Positions 10,508 through 22,119 of a stretch of 64,000 nucleotides of DNA are shown piece by piece. The notes under the pieces are model-generated. The model did no database searches. It was given only the letters and a program-made list of their open reading frames with translations, and was not told the origin of the DNA. Position 1 is the stretch's first letter. Each line of letters starts with the position of its first letter. Origin of the DNA: Theocolax elegans (taxonomy: Eukaryota; Arthropoda; Insecta; Hymenoptera; Cerocephalidae); assembly GCA_026168455.1 (NCBI GenBank), contig CM047425.1:46014362-46078361 (forward strand), written 5' to 3'. The translations under genes were made by a program, and so were the position numbers.

Positions 10508-11342
10508 TTTTAATATATAATATTCTTTTTAAGCACACACATACGCACACAATATCCCAAGAGTAGTTTTATGGTTCCCTATAAGACACCTCCCTCGGTA
10601 GCGGATAAGAGGATGCTTTCCAGATGCGAAGGGTACGGCGGAAGTAAATTGTCCAGGGTGTACCAAAACCAGCTAGGGGAAGTAATTCCGTATTAAAATC
10701 AAATATATAACAAAAATTCGATGTTTTTTTTATTTTTTCTGTACTAAAAAGTGATATGATATAATTTTTAGGTAGTGTAAAAAAAAGAGAATGTTCATCC
10801 GAATACATGTCCCATATTTTTATATAGCAATTATACTCCTTAAATTTTCAACTCTTTGTTACTTTTCCAAACATTTCTCTTCTAAATGTTTACATACATT
10901 TCCGGGTACTAAGGGGATAATCTTGGGTTGAAATTGGAAAAAGACTATTACATATTAGCAATGACTAAACAACTTATTGTATGCGTATGTTGTTGTTAAC
11001 TTTTAATTAAATGTTTTTGAATATTTTACATGTAATATAATTTTTTTAATTAATTACTGGCGAAGATCCTCGGTCGCTAACGATCCCTCGGTCAAATTAT
11101 TTTTATGTATCATAATAAGATATAAAAAAAATCATATAAATAATTAATATATTACTTAAATGTCTTCTGTTTTTCTTTTTATGTTCTCCAATATTTTTCA
11201 ATATTGTTTACTGAATTATTGGATTTACTAGAATGTACGTAACTATAGTTTTTTTATATATATTTTTATATATGTCAACAATAAGTCGATGTTTAGTGAT
11301 ATAATTCGATAATATTACAGACGATTACCGTTCTTATAAATC
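10508..11342. other. AT-rich spacer, nothing recognised
   Basis: It contains a short CA repeat near 10535-10550 and long A/T runs. I see no supported gene. The minus-strand open frame at 10569-10808 matches no family and looks like chance. Confidence 0.4.
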
Positions 11343-11690
11343 GTGAAATTGTGGAATGTGTACCAATTCGAAAACCAAGCCAACGCGAAAAGTATTCTCA
11401 AGGAGTTTAAAGAGTATGGTCTTGAGGTATTCCTCTCAGATAACAGTACCGAATTTAATAATAAGGCCGTCGATGAATACCTACAGGAGGTGGGGATACA
11501 TCATACCACCACTCCGCCGTACTTTCCCCAAGCAAATCCGGTTGAACGTTGAAAACCAGGATTGTGGCTTTCATCGAGGAAAACCACAATACCTCAGATG
11601 AGAAATTACCGGAGCTTGTATTCTCTCTGAACAACACCATGCACGAGTCTACATTTACATCTACGGCAATGGTGAACTACGGATGATAAC
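11343..11690 (+). pseudogene. retroelement integrase core fragment
   Basis: The first 69 codons read as part of an integrase core: VFLSDNSTEFNN carries the second catalytic Asp and HHTTTPPYFPQANPVER the third acidic residue. The reading frame then breaks after VER near 11552 and continues in another frame to about 11690 (VFSLNNTMHEST). Only the middle of the domain survives. It is LTR-retrotransposon type, probably Ty3/gypsy. Confidence 0.7.
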
Positions 11691-12119
11691 CGATTCCTCC
11701 GGCCAGGGTTACAAACCGGAACGGACTATTCTAATTTTTTTCCGAGAATGCTCCAGTGTGAAAAAGCGTTCTTTTAAAATCGTTCCACTCCGGAACGAAC
11801 CGTTTTTAATTAATATAAAAATACTCCTACTCCGAACTGAGACCGGAACATTTTTGGAACGTTCGCGGGAGCATTTTTGGATCCAAAATTTTAGGACATG
11901 CGTTGCGTAATTATAACGAAATTGTAATATTTGGCGTCCATAAGTTTTCAACAACGTATTTCGTTAGTATTGCGAATATATAAAATAAATATGAAATACT
12001 GCGTCAATTAATTTACGAATAAAAATGAATAAAATACGTATAAAAATGTTTAAATGGTCAAGAGATCGGTGGTATATCTTTTATTTAATAATTTTATTTA
12101 ACAGCCGTGTCCGTCCAGG
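11691..12119. other. spacer, nothing recognised
   Basis: A moderately GC-rich part (11690-11910) has repeated CCGGAAC/GGAACG words on both strands and could be LTR debris. The rest is AT-rich. The overlapping open frames here match nothing. Confidence 0.3.
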
Positions 12120-12683
12120 ATGGCGAGAAGTAAAGAACCGCCTGACATTCGCTCCGATAAGTTTTTTAAATGTCATCAGAAATTAAAGGTTGGAGTAGTT
12201 GTTTGTTTAATATGTGAAAACGCGTACCATACTAGTGATTTTAACATATTGAAAAACACAAAAAGAATAAGTGATATTTTTGTTATTTGCCCGGAACATG
12301 ATAAACTAAAACTAGCATTAAAAAGTAGTGAAAATGTGGTATGTAATGATGCAAAAATGATTATTGCCGAATTCAAATCAATGCAAAAGTTACAAATTAA
12401 AAACCCAATTATAAGCGAAATTATGAGTGATAGTGCTAACAACCAAGAAGAATCGATGTATGAAGACCATAGTGAATTTGAAACCATGAAAATCGAAAAT
12501 GTTATACTAAAGGAGTTAAACACTGAACTAAAAGAAAAGAATCAACTACTCAAAGAACTTTTAAACAAAGAAAAAGAAAATGAAGTAACTAAAATCAACA
12601 AAAATTTATATGTTGAGACACTGATAAAACCCATACCTATTAATAAACCGACACCTAAAATAATATTAAAAAAAATCAAATAA
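12120..12683 (+). pseudogene. LINE ORF1, N-terminal finger and coiled coil
   Basis: The 187-codon frame begins with a PHD/RING-like Cys/His cluster (FKCHQ, CLICENAYH, then VICPEH) at residues about 20-60. A long Glu/Lys-rich coiled coil follows at about 115-160. This layout is seen in ORF1 proteins of CR1/Jockey-group LINEs. It ends at a TAA, and the same protein appears to continue at 12798, so at least one lesion separates the halves. Confidence 0.6.
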
Positions 12684-12797
12684 GAAGAGAATATAGCGAC
12701 AATAGTGCTAAGAGCGTCTCATTATTTAATTAAAGATAAAACCATTAAAACTCGAAACGTTAAAGTAAAAGGTGATAGTGAAGTTGTAATCAAATGA

Positions 12798-13409
12798 ATG
12801 AACGAGGATAGTGTAAATAATGCAATTAATATATTAAACTCAAAACTATCTAAATTATGTACAGTAGAAAAAGAGCAAATAATGAAACCTAAAATAAAAA
12901 TAATTGGCATAGATTATATTGAAAAAATGAGTAATAAAGAACTAGAAGACGACATTACCAAAAGAAATTTTAACAGCTGTGAAAGTAAAGGCGTGGTTTT
13001 ACACACGTATATTAATCCACGAAGCAAGTTAACTACGGCAATATTGGAAGTGTCAGCAGTAATCCATAAAGACGTCAGAGACAGTAAGAACAAAATTTAC
13101 GTTGGTCATCAAAACTGCAGAATCTTTGACTTGATATCGGTCAAACCTTGTTATAAGTGTAGACGTTTTGGACATAATACTGCTAAATGCATTAATAATC
13201 CAATACGTTTAAAATATGCAGATGCTCATAAAACTACAGAATGTAATGAAAATCACTATTGTTGTCATAATTGTAAGTTCACTAATGAGAAGTATAAAAC
13301 AAAATACGATATTAAACATACCGCAGTAGATACACTTAAATGTGAAATTTTAAAAACAAAGATTAAAAAATATATTGACATATATCGGATATATCGGAAA
13401 AGTAGATAA
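12798..13409 (+). pseudogene. LINE ORF1, C-terminal zinc knuckles
   Basis: The 203-codon frame holds a gag-like region ending in CCHC knuckles: CYKCRRFGHNTAKC at about 13147-13190, then two further Cys pairs (ECNENHYCCHNC). This is the nucleic-acid-binding part of a Jockey/I-group ORF1. It directly precedes an endonuclease ORF, as expected for the ORF1-ORF2 order. Confidence 0.75.
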
Positions 13410-13523
13410 CTTTTTGTCTGGCACAATGGAAAGAAGGCAACCTATTCTGGCAACATCGTCAAAATTAACAACAAGACACAGAAGCAGTTCATCGAGCACG
13501 TTATCCCCAAATTATAAATAATA

Positions 13524-14880
13524 ATGTCACAAGTTTTAAATGTAACAGAAAATTTACAAAACATTGTTATAAAAAAGGAAACAAATTTACATGATTTAAC
13601 TACATTGAATGGCAACTTGAAATTTGGTAAAGAATATATTTTATATATTAACATCAGAAGTTTAAATGCTAATTACAATAAATTACAAGTCTTTTTAAAA
13701 GGATTAGAAGTTAAACCAAGTGTCATTGTGTGTACTGAATCATGGAATTTGGATCACAGAGTTTTTTACAATAAATGGGTATAAAATATTTTATAACGAT
13801 AGTAGAGTAAACAAATCTGATGGTGTCGTTATGTATTTGAAGGACTACATTACAAAAACTACTGAAATAATTAAGATAAAATTAATAAATAAAAATAAAA
13901 TTAAGATAAATTAATAAAGTAAAAATAATAAATTCCAAAATTTCTATAGAAAATAATAAAGAAATATTAATTTCTGCTGTAGGTAGGTCACATGATGTTT
14001 CTAAAACAGAATTTATACTAAATATAAAGAAGTTAATTTTTGAAAATAAAAAAACCAGAAAGCATTTAATCATAGGAGATTTTAATATTGATCTGTTAAA
14101 GATGGAAGCTATTGGGTAAGAATTACATAATAGCTTACTTGAAAGTGGATATGCACTGGGTTTTCAGGGTATAACAATGCAATAATAACTGCAATACAGT
14201 AACATGCATTGATAACATCTTTATAAAAACTAAAGTAATTAACTACAACACATTTACTTTAACTGTCCCTTTTAATGATCACTATCCTTTGATTATGACT
14301 ATAGGAAAAATTAGAAAATCAAAGATAAATAATAAGATGATTGATTATATTAATTAATCAACATAGCTAACAACGAAAATTGGACAGAAATTTTAAATAT
14401 GCATGATCCAAATATTGCAACAAATTCTCTAATTGAAAAAATACAAAATTGTATAAATTAAGTTAAACAGAGTATAAAGATAAATAAAAATCAGATTAAT
14501 TTAAATCCTATAAATAGGTGGATTACAAGTGCAACAATGATATCCTGTATAACAAAGAATTATATGAAAAGAGCAAATAAAAAAAAATTCTAGCAATCCG
14601 AAAAATTTATGGCAAATTATAAATGAAAAACTGGGGAAAAAAAGTAACAAAAAAGTCAGGGTTACTTACATAATTGAAAACAATGAAAAAATAAGTGATC
14701 CTACACGAGTTGCAAATAATATGAACAAATTTTTTACTAATATAGGTAAAACTTTAATCGATAAAATACAAACAGAAACAAATGAAAATTTAAAATTGCC
14801 ACAATTCAATTTAAAATGAAATCCAAAATATAATAATAACTTTAAAGAATAAAAATGGAGGAGTAGATAATATTAATGCA
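13524..14880 (+). pseudogene. LINE ORF2: endonuclease and RT start, decayed
   Basis: The start encodes an apurinic-type endonuclease (LYINIRSLNANYNKL, then VIVCTESW with the catalytic Glu). It continues in shifted frames with HLIIGDFNIDLL near 14070-14095. The linker to the RT (RVANNMNKFFTNIGK) lies at about 14710-14750 and the RT opening (NKNGGVDNINAKKIK) at about 14845-14890. Many stops and shifts interrupt it. The RT continues after the MITE at 15556. Confidence 0.75.
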
Positions 14881-14955
14881 AAAAAAATAAAATGACTATC
14901 TCGTTTTTTAATATTACCATTAGTACATGTCATAAATTTATGTATAAAAAAACTA

Positions 14956-15555
14956 CACTCCGCATCAAAATTATCGCAACAAGATTTTTCACAGAAAAAT
15001 TGCCATTTTTTAAATGCTTGTAGCTCGGTCAATTTTCATCATATTGAGATAATTTTTGATCTTTTTTTGATGTTCACACAATCGGCCCTTTTCAGGGCCA
15101 CAATGATGCGTTAGTCCGACCAACAACCTCCTCGCGGTACGCATCGGGTAATGCTGATGTTGGCGGTATTTGACTAAAACATAGGAAGATCTTTAAAATG
15201 GCATAACTCGGTCAAAAAAAGTCGTAGGGGGTCGATTCTTTTTTAAAATACTCGTTAAAAAGTCTACTTTAAGGTGGTATTTGTTGTTTTTTGAAAAAAA
15301 ATTTTTGGTAATTCAGGTAAACGTGCAAACTATTGCGTTGTTTAAGAAATAGAAGTTGGTAGGCCTGATTAAGACATAGCAATGTGGCATTATCTCGCAG
15401 CAATTAGGCATTATTTTTTCCTCAAAGCGCACATAATTCCCTACAAAACAAAAAAAAATGATCCCAATACGATGAAAATTGACCGAGCTACAAGCATTTA
15501 AAAAATGGCAATTTTTCTGTGAAAAATCTTGTTGCGATAATTTTGATGCGCAGTA
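14956..15555. mobile_element. 600-bp TA-flanked MITE in the LINE RT
   Basis: Inverted ends of about 90 bp (CGCATCAAAATTATCGCAAC... on the left, reverse complement on the right) are flanked by TA on both sides (14954-14955 and 15556-15557). The RT reading continues across if the insert is removed: LCIKKLHS before, QYTWQCALKTAEI after. There is no transposase. TA duplication and size suggest a Tc1/mariner-type MITE. The palindromic ends also produce near-identical 40-residue open frames on opposite strands (from 15032 and from 15479). Confidence 0.8.
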
Positions 15556-15755
15556 TACTTGGCAATGTGCACTGAAAACAGCAGAAATAATTTCTATTCA
15601 CAAAAGTAGCGAAAAACATAAAATAACGAATTATAGACCTATTTCGCTTATTTCAAACTTAGAAAAAATTTTCGAAAAAATTATATTAACTAGATTAATT
15701 ACAACCAATATGGTGTTAGGAAAAACAAAAGTACTAAGGATGCATTCAACAGGGA
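15556..15755 (+). pseudogene. LINE RT continuation after the MITE
   Basis: Encodes ITNYRPISLISNLEKIFEKI followed, after a small frameshift, by QYGVRKNKSTKDAF, the two conserved motifs in the fingers of non-LTR reverse transcriptases. Homology stops abruptly at about 15755, before the FADD motif, so the element is truncated here. Confidence 0.75.
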
Positions 15756-16219
15756 GTAAGAGAGAAGGAGACCCAACTCACATATGCGCTCGTGCGATCA
15801 AACGTAGGATGAGTTTACCAAAAAAGATCGACAGGTCGCTGGAAAGAATGACAGTCCCTTTACTGTTTACAGCGCGCACCACGGCGCCGAAAATAACTAA
15901 AATGCTTTAAAAATTGAAATTGTATAATATATAAACCGGGTTCAAATACGTTCTAAAAAATGTTTATTTTTTCATTGAAATAAATTTACAAAATTAATAT
16001 TAAATATTCTGTCTTTATAGTTTAATTGCAAATACGATCATCAAATTAAAATAAATATAATAAAAACATTCTCCAATCCCCTCCTTTCAATGATCATATG
16101 TAACTTCCGAAACATACATATAAATGTTCCATGTGGTCGTGCGCGTCAAGGCGCATTGGTTTCTTAACAAGATATAGATGCATAGATGGTTTCGTACCTA
16201 ACTTACATCAAATCTAATA
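15756..16219. other. spacer, nothing recognised
   Basis: The open frame that ends at 15910 runs out of LINE homology at about 15755 and its tail matches nothing. The rest is AT-rich without supported features. Confidence 0.35.
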
Positions 16220-16804
16220 ACAAGCAGCAAAAATCTATAGTAACGGTAAAACCCAAAGAAAGGTTGGCACGTCACATAATATTTATACCCATAAGATCTA
16301 TCTAAACGAGTTGCATTATCTACTTTTACACAAATTAATCTGCCTTTTGTTTCTTGACATATTTGGTTACGATTTTATTAGCCTCAGAAATAAGTTTGTT
16401 ATTAATAATATCGCGGTTTATTGCAACTCTAGTGCACGAGTCTTATAATCCATTCTAAAAGTAATATTAGGTACTTTTCTCTTTTTTGGAATTAGTGTTG
16501 TTAATTCAGTGGACGTATTTGATAATTCTGATATATTAGTACCTGGAATCGTTTTAAAAATAAAATCAGACACGAAAAGAAATTTCAATACTCATATATA
16601 GTATATGAAGTATATAAAGTTCATATTTATAAACATACTTGCTAAATTTTCCACAGAGTCGTCTTCTTGTTTACGTTTACGGTTACAGTAACGTTCGAAC
16701 TTCAATCGTTCAGTCATAACAATAGTTGCCTCATTTGGGTGGATGCGCATTATGTGCCTCTTCATATTTGCAGTATATTTTGTCTGTATTAAATAACCGA
16801 GCAC
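16220..16804 (-). pseudogene. hAT transposase relic with BED finger
   Basis: Minus strand. At about 16800-16720 the peptide TKYTANMKRHIMRIHP is the second half of a BED-type zinc finger. Further downstream, about 16350-16270, LICVKVDNATRLDRSYGYKYY resembles the region of hAT transposases around the first catalytic Asp. Several stops and shifts are present and the C-terminal dimerisation region was not found. It is a short decayed fragment unrelated in detail to the large hAT at 39-52 kb. Confidence 0.55.
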
Positions 16805-17141
16805 AATAAATAATCATTGAAAAATAGCAAAGGATGAAAGTATTATTAAAATAAATTAATCGATCCGGTTGAGTTCAATTCTCTGTATAACTGTCCAGAT
16901 ACTTTTTACTGTACTCAATAAAAAGGTAAGATAAAGAATGTATATCAAGTTTAGGTTCAGAAATCCAAAGTTTCTCTGACCAGAGAAACTAAACGTAAAG
17001 AATATTAAAAATTAAATAAGATGTCAAAGAAAGGCATTATAAGAAACTAAATAACAAAATCTATTAAAAATGTCTAATTAATTACATTGATTAATTTATT
17101 TTAATAATAAAAACACTTGAATGTCTAGCAGAGAATAAGAA
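16805..17141. other. AT-rich spacer
   Basis: Nothing coding is seen. A small perfect hairpin, AGTTTCTCTG-AC-CAGAGAAACT, lies at about 16971-16992. Confidence 0.35.
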
Positions 17142-18869
17142 ACATTCGATAAAATAATAGAGCACTTAACAAAAGCTTCCGTATTAACCTGCCCAGATTT
17201 TGAGAAAGTCATATGTCTACAAATTGATGCCAGCGATGATGGTTTAGAAGCCGCACAAACCCAGGAAATAGACGGACAGGAAAAAGTTATTGCATAAGCC
17301 AGTAAAACCTTCAATAAAGCAGAGAAAAATTATTCAACCACAGAAAAGGAATATCTAGCGGTAAAATGGGGCATATGGAAGATGGAAGACTATTTGGAAG
17401 GTTATAACTTCATTGTTCTTAGCGATCATCAGTCGCTAAAATGGCTGGAGAAAATCGACAATCCATCAGGAAGGTTGGCATGATGGAGAATGGAATTAGA
17501 CCAATGGGATATGGAAATTCGGTACCGAAGAAGAGCAGATAATAATGTTGCAGATGCACTTTCTTGACAACCTGTTGAAATATACACAGTTCATACCAGT
17601 AAAAATTGCTCATGGTATACCACCAAGCTTAAAGAAGTAAGAACACGGCCGAAAGAAAATCCGGAGTATTGTATAAGAAACGGGAGGTTTTACCGACACA
17701 TATTGCATACCCTAGATTTCAACGAAGAAGACCCCAATGAACAATGAAAATTGTATATTCCGACCGATGATCGCCAACGAGCCCTCCAAGAATGCCACGA
17801 CGAACCTACCGTTGGACATTTAGGAATTAGTAAAACGTTGGTTCGTTTTGCCCGCTATTATTATTGGCCCGGTATATTGCGCGACGGAACCAAACATGTA
17901 ATAAACTGCGCCACATGTCAGAACTATAAAGTCGAACAACAGGCACAAGGTGGACTAATGCACGCTACTAATGTACAACAACCATGGGAAATGGTTTCGA
18001 TTGACTTAGTAGGTCCGCAACCATGATCTACCAACGGAAAGATATGGTTACTTGTCATGCAGGATCGTTTCGCTAAATGGGTGGAACTCAGAGCATTAAA
18101 TAAAGTTACCGGAAGTGCTGCTGCAAAAGCATTTAAGGAACAAATAATTCTACGCCATGGTTGCCCTAAAACGATTGTCAGCGATAACGGCAAACAATTC
18201 CTTAGCAAGGAAGTAGAAGGTCTGCTGACAAACCATGGAATCACGCACCGTAGGACACCACCGTATACTACACAATGTAACCCCGAGGAAAGGGCAAACC
18301 GAATGGTTAAGACCATGATTGCACAGTACTTAGAAAAAAATCAAACCAAATGGGATCAACACCTGGCAGAAATCGCATTTGCGTACAACTCCGTTCATAG
18401 TGATACTACCGGATTTTCACCTTCCTACTTAAATTTTGGTAGAGAAGTCACCGCACATTAGCATTCACCACTTTCATGCAACACCGAAAAGCAAATAAAA
18501 AGAATGCAAGAGGCAATAGAATTAGCAAGAGTAAACCTGGCTCAAAGATTCCATAAACAAAAGAAACATTATGATCTTCGACATAGACCGTGGACTCTAA
18601 AAGTAGGAGATCTAGTTAGAGCAAGAACCTTCAAATTGTCTGATAAGGCCAAGAAATTCAATGCAAAATTAGCAGTCAAATTCGAAGGACCGTATACCGT
18701 AAAAAGGAAGATTTCATCAGTAATATTTGATTTACAAAACAATAATCGAATAATCAAACATATTCATGTAAAGATACTTAAACCGCATTATAGTGACGCA
18801 GATGATGCAATCTACACCATGATTCCAGTAGAAACCGCGAGGTGGCTACCGAACACATTACAAAAATAA
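17142..18869 (+). pseudogene. Ty3/gypsy pol (RNase H-integrase), six stops
   Basis: A single reading frame runs from the RT/RNase H boundary to the end of integrase without any frameshift. RNase H: LQIDASDDGLEAA, TTEKEYLAVKW, LSDHQSLKW. Integrase zinc module: H-x3-H in VGHLG and CATCQNYK near 17910-17935. Core: SIDLVGPQP, VSDNGKQF, and a Glu in CNPEERANR, so all three acidic residues are present. The C-terminal part (KVGDLVRAR) ends at 18869. Six nonsense codons interrupt it: 17295 TAA, 17481 TGA, 17565 TGA, 17745 TGA, 18024 TGA, 18459 TAG. The RT catalytic part is absent. Confidence 0.9.
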
Positions 18870-18983
18870 AACCTCCAAGAAAAGATACTAGGTGGCGACA
18901 AGGAAATAGCGCTGCCCACAAACAAAATCGACACTACTGGATACTAATATACTCTCGTATACCAACGCATTAACAAGCTCACT

Positions 18984-19625
18984 ATGGAGTACGAACAAAT
19001 ATTAGGACAGATGGAGGAATATGTGCCGCAGCCAGTCAGCAATAGCGTATCAACGGTTCCCACCTATAATCCATCACCTATCTCGCATAGACCAACCGCG
19101 GTAGTCCGAGGACAACCGAGGATTATAAGCGAGGTTCCAATGAGACGCCGGTACCGCATCATAAAGCCACAACAAGAAAGCACAGCACCAATCGAGGTTA
19201 TCGATTTGACAGACGTCGACGAGCCACCCACACAAGGGTAACAACGACACGCATCCATGGAGTTACCTTTGCCACGCTTCGCTATAGAAGAGGTACACAG
19301 GTAATAAGAGATAGGAATCCCGACCCAACCATCAACACCGGTACTGACTCCAGAACCGACTCCAGCACCAGAGCCACAACCAGTTCGACCACCGATGCCA
19401 GTACCTGTACCACAGATAGATAGACCCCGGTACCAGGATCGAACTCAGGTATTGCCGCATGTCTTGCGAGAGATCCCGGATGGTTCTATGGTATCGGTAC
19501 CGATAGGGGTAAAGAAAAACGTGGTTCGCTACGTCCGTTCCACACACGGGCGACATACGACATGTCGGAACATTGAAATTGGTCAACTTAAATCTCACAC
19601 TTTTGAGTTACTTAAGTATAGATAA
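18984..19625 (+). pseudogene. gypsy downstream ORF with SIM-like motif
   Basis: In the same frame as pol and 115 bp after it, an open frame (18984-19241) begins MEYEQILGQMEEYVPQP. It ends in an acidic stretch EVIDLTDVDEP, which matches the hydrophobic-acidic pattern of SUMO-interacting motifs (VIDLT). After stops at 19239 and near 19303 the same frame continues Pro-rich (VLTPEPTPAPEPQPV) to 19625. It may be one ORF of about 210 codons with two breaks. It has no membrane segment, so it is not an envelope. Its function is unknown. Confidence 0.5.
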
Positions 19626-19888
19626 TAATTTTTTTCTTTACTTCCGATAATAATTGAAAGAGTGATACATCAAAATTTCACTCCCCGAAGAAAGAGAGGA
19701 ATGCGACGAGCAATAATTACACGCGCTAATTATTTCTAATAATTATCCAATTAATAAGTATAATTAATCATCATATTTAAGACTAATTAGCTATTAAGAA
19801 TAATTAACCATTAGGTTTAAGACTCGTAGTATTGTAAGATAGCTTCGCGACAAACACGCGTCGTAAATCGCGAGTTCAACAACCGCCA

Positions 19889-19896
19889 TATAAATA
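19889..19896 (+). promoter_or_regulatory. TATA box of LTR
   Basis: TATAAATA inside the LTR, about 190 bp from its start, is the probable core promoter of the retroelement. Confidence 0.5.
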
Positions 19897-20171
19897 GCCA
19901 GGGGTCTTTGACCGCTCCCTCACTACTTGCCTACTAGCCCTTCTAGTTCATTGACCTCGTTCGGAGTGGGGCAACCGCGTTCTACGCATGCGCGTTCTCG
20001 CATATCAGGTATATTATAAGGCGCACCGATAACCGCTCGAGTCAGTCTGGATCAGGGAGCCGGAGGAAACTGGATGCGAGCACATGGCCAGACCACCTCC
20101 TAAACTTGGCGCAGACACCCGTGCATGCGATCGTGAGCACACGTTCGTAGGTACAACTCCGTAACCGCTAC

Positions 20172-20307
20172 CCGACCATGTCCTCGTGAGCACACGTGGA
20201 TTATCCCGACCATATCCTCGTGAGCACACGTGAATTATCCTGACCGTATTCACGTGAGCTCACGTGAATTATCCTGACCGTATTTCCGTATGAGCAAACA
20301 CGGTAAC
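20172..20307. repeat. 34-bp tandem repeat with CACGTG cores
   Basis: Three full 34-bp units (20172-20205, 20206-20239, 20240-20273) and a degenerate fourth lie in the LTR. Each holds GTGAGCACACGTG or GTGAGCTCACGTGAATTAT, so CACGTG or near-CACGTG palindromes recur at regular spacing. Such E-box arrays in LTRs often act as enhancers. That role is inferred. Confidence 0.75.
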
Positions 20308-20496
20308 TGTTAGTTGCGTCCGGTTAGGGAACTAATTATAAGTTAGATTTGTAAAGTTCGTAAGTCGCGTAATTCAAAGTATTGCTTATATGTTTGCTTC
20401 CAGACTAACTAAATTTCGCATCCTAGCCAGACTTGGAAACGGCATTTATCTATATTTTTTTTATTGTTTGTACATTATGTAGTTATGTTTACATTT

Positions 20497-20502
20497 AATA
20501 AA
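20497..20502 (+). terminator. LTR poly(A) signal
   Basis: AATAAA near the end of the LTR, 600 bp downstream of the TATA box, is the likely polyadenylation signal of the element. Confidence 0.5.
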
Positions 20503-20533
20503 TCGCATTTTTCTGTAGAAATGTAGTCTAACA

Positions 20534-20929
20534 TCCCTAAGTTAGGGCCAAACTAAGTAAAGATGTTGGCGAGTTAGACCCCTTACGCCTAGAGGCGTAT
20601 CCGGGCCGGGTATGGTGTAGCTAGTGTTAAAATTTTCAAAATTACAAAAAACATTCCATTGCACTATTTTTTGTTTTTAGCATTATTTGTTTTATCTGGA
20701 CAAATAAAGTCACTTTAATTTATCATTATTGCTTGGAAAACATTATATAGGGCGTCAAGAAAGCCGTTTGAACATCCACTTGATATACATTAAAGTTATT
20801 ATTGTTCACAATTGTAAGTACAGTTCTTACTAAAGGCAGCCGAGATACTGATAGGGGTTCCATCCTCCGGGTCACGGATTTTGTTGCAACTTTGGGAACT
20901 GTTTTATGGTATACAAATATACTGATAAT
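20534..20929. other. spacer after LTR
   Basis: It contains CCCTAAGTTAGGG, a 13-bp palindrome, directly after the LTR end and otherwise AT-rich sequence. I see no gene. Confidence 0.35.
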
Positions 20930-21870
20930 TTACTGACAAATATTCTGATGATATTTGATATTAACTTCACTATCTATCTTTTTCTTCAGGATCCATCTCG
21001 AATCTATAATATTCTGTTTATCTTTATAGTTTCTCAATGTACTATTTGCCCTATTTCATTCTCATACGCTCATTACGTCTATTTGGCTTATTTGTATCTG
21101 ACTAAATCTTCTTTTAATTTTGCCAATACTTCATAACTAATATTATACCATGCTGAGTTTGTATCATTTTTGTCATATCTATCTCTGCCGATATTTGTTA
21201 TGCTACTATTTATTTTTGTGTTCACATTATCATTCCTTTTCAATCTTTAATTTGTTTTCCTATCTCGTTTAGATTTATTTCTTCTATATTTCGTTTCCTG
21301 GATCTGCCTCTTTTCTTCTTAGCTGGCATTAAATATTACGTCTTTTCTCTAAAAAAATTTGTCTTTTTCAGACTTCAGTAACTTGTATCACGTTGCTGTA
21401 CATCCAATTAAAATTACTTATCTCCGTGCAAATCTATATTTTGGTTCAGTTTTTGTGTGTATTCAGCTATAATCTAGACAGCCGAATCTTTTCAGTTGAC
21501 TCATACAGAAGTTATAATTGGGTGCGAATTTCTTTAACAGAGCTATCATGTCATTCAATTTGTGCGGAGACCTGTTGTAGGCGTAAACTGCTAAAACCAA
21601 CGCCAGACCCCATATATTTTCATCTTTTATGGATGGTTTCATCTTTTCTTATATCGTTTAATTAAGCCTATCTGCCACTCTATTATATTCAGGAGTATTG
21701 GTACAAGCGAGATGTTGTTCGACTTCCAAATTATTCAGGACATCTTGTATCCATCTATATATTTTGTTCTTTGATACGATTTAAATCATATATCTTTGCA
21801 CCTCTATCCAATAGGTTTCATGCCGTTTTGACGAATTTAGTATTTAAAAATGTATTTTTCTCATGGCTCA
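20930..21870 (-). pseudogene. Copia integrase C-terminal half, decayed
   Basis: Minus strand. At about 21765-21665 the peptide DVLNNLEVEQHLACTNTPEY then NRVADRLN matches the Copia integrase segment with a conserved acidic residue. It continues IWGLALVLAVYAYNRSPHKL and, after a shift, QLKRFGCLDY (about 21505-21470), the hallmark end of Copia integrases. Then come GYKLLKSEKDKFF and RKDVIFNA (about 21385-21345) and KKRGRSRKRN, the linker to the RT. The RT itself is not recognisable below 21190. Confidence 0.8.
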
Positions 21871-22119
21871 TACTGTCCTTTGTTGTATTTTGTTGGTCTC
21901 TATTATAACCTAAATTTAGAAATTCATTTATTTTTATTAAATTTTTATTATTATTAAGAACCTGTTTTCTACGTCTTTTTCTCTTTCTAAAGTGATTTCT
22001 GTTTCTATTATTTCCTTGTTCATTGACTTAACAATTTCATAGTTTTCACGAGCTTTTCTACTCGGTATATTCCCTTTTCCTTTAGTATCATTCATTTTTT
22101 GGTTTTTACTGCGCGTTAA

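Larger units (their letters stand above)
19702..20533 (+). repeat. 3' LTR of Ty3/gypsy element (unpaired)
   Basis: A polypurine tract (GAAGAAAGAGAGGAA, 19687-19701) is followed by TG at 19702, the expected start of a 3' LTR. It contains a TATA box, a GC-rich initiator area, a tandem CACGTG-bearing repeat and an AATAAA. The end is set at a CA near 20533 but could lie up to 100 bp further. No matching 5' LTR exists upstream, so the element is 5'-truncated. Confidence 0.65.

Noticed and set aside
14811..15032. Minus-strand frame identical at its start to the plus-strand frame at 15479
   Set aside because: Both are readings of the inverted ends of the TA-flanked MITE, not duplicated genes.
20906..21136. 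76-codon hydrophobic plus-strand frame, possible membrane protein
   Set aside because: It lies over the decayed minus-strand Copia sequence and its hydrophobicity follows AT-rich composition.
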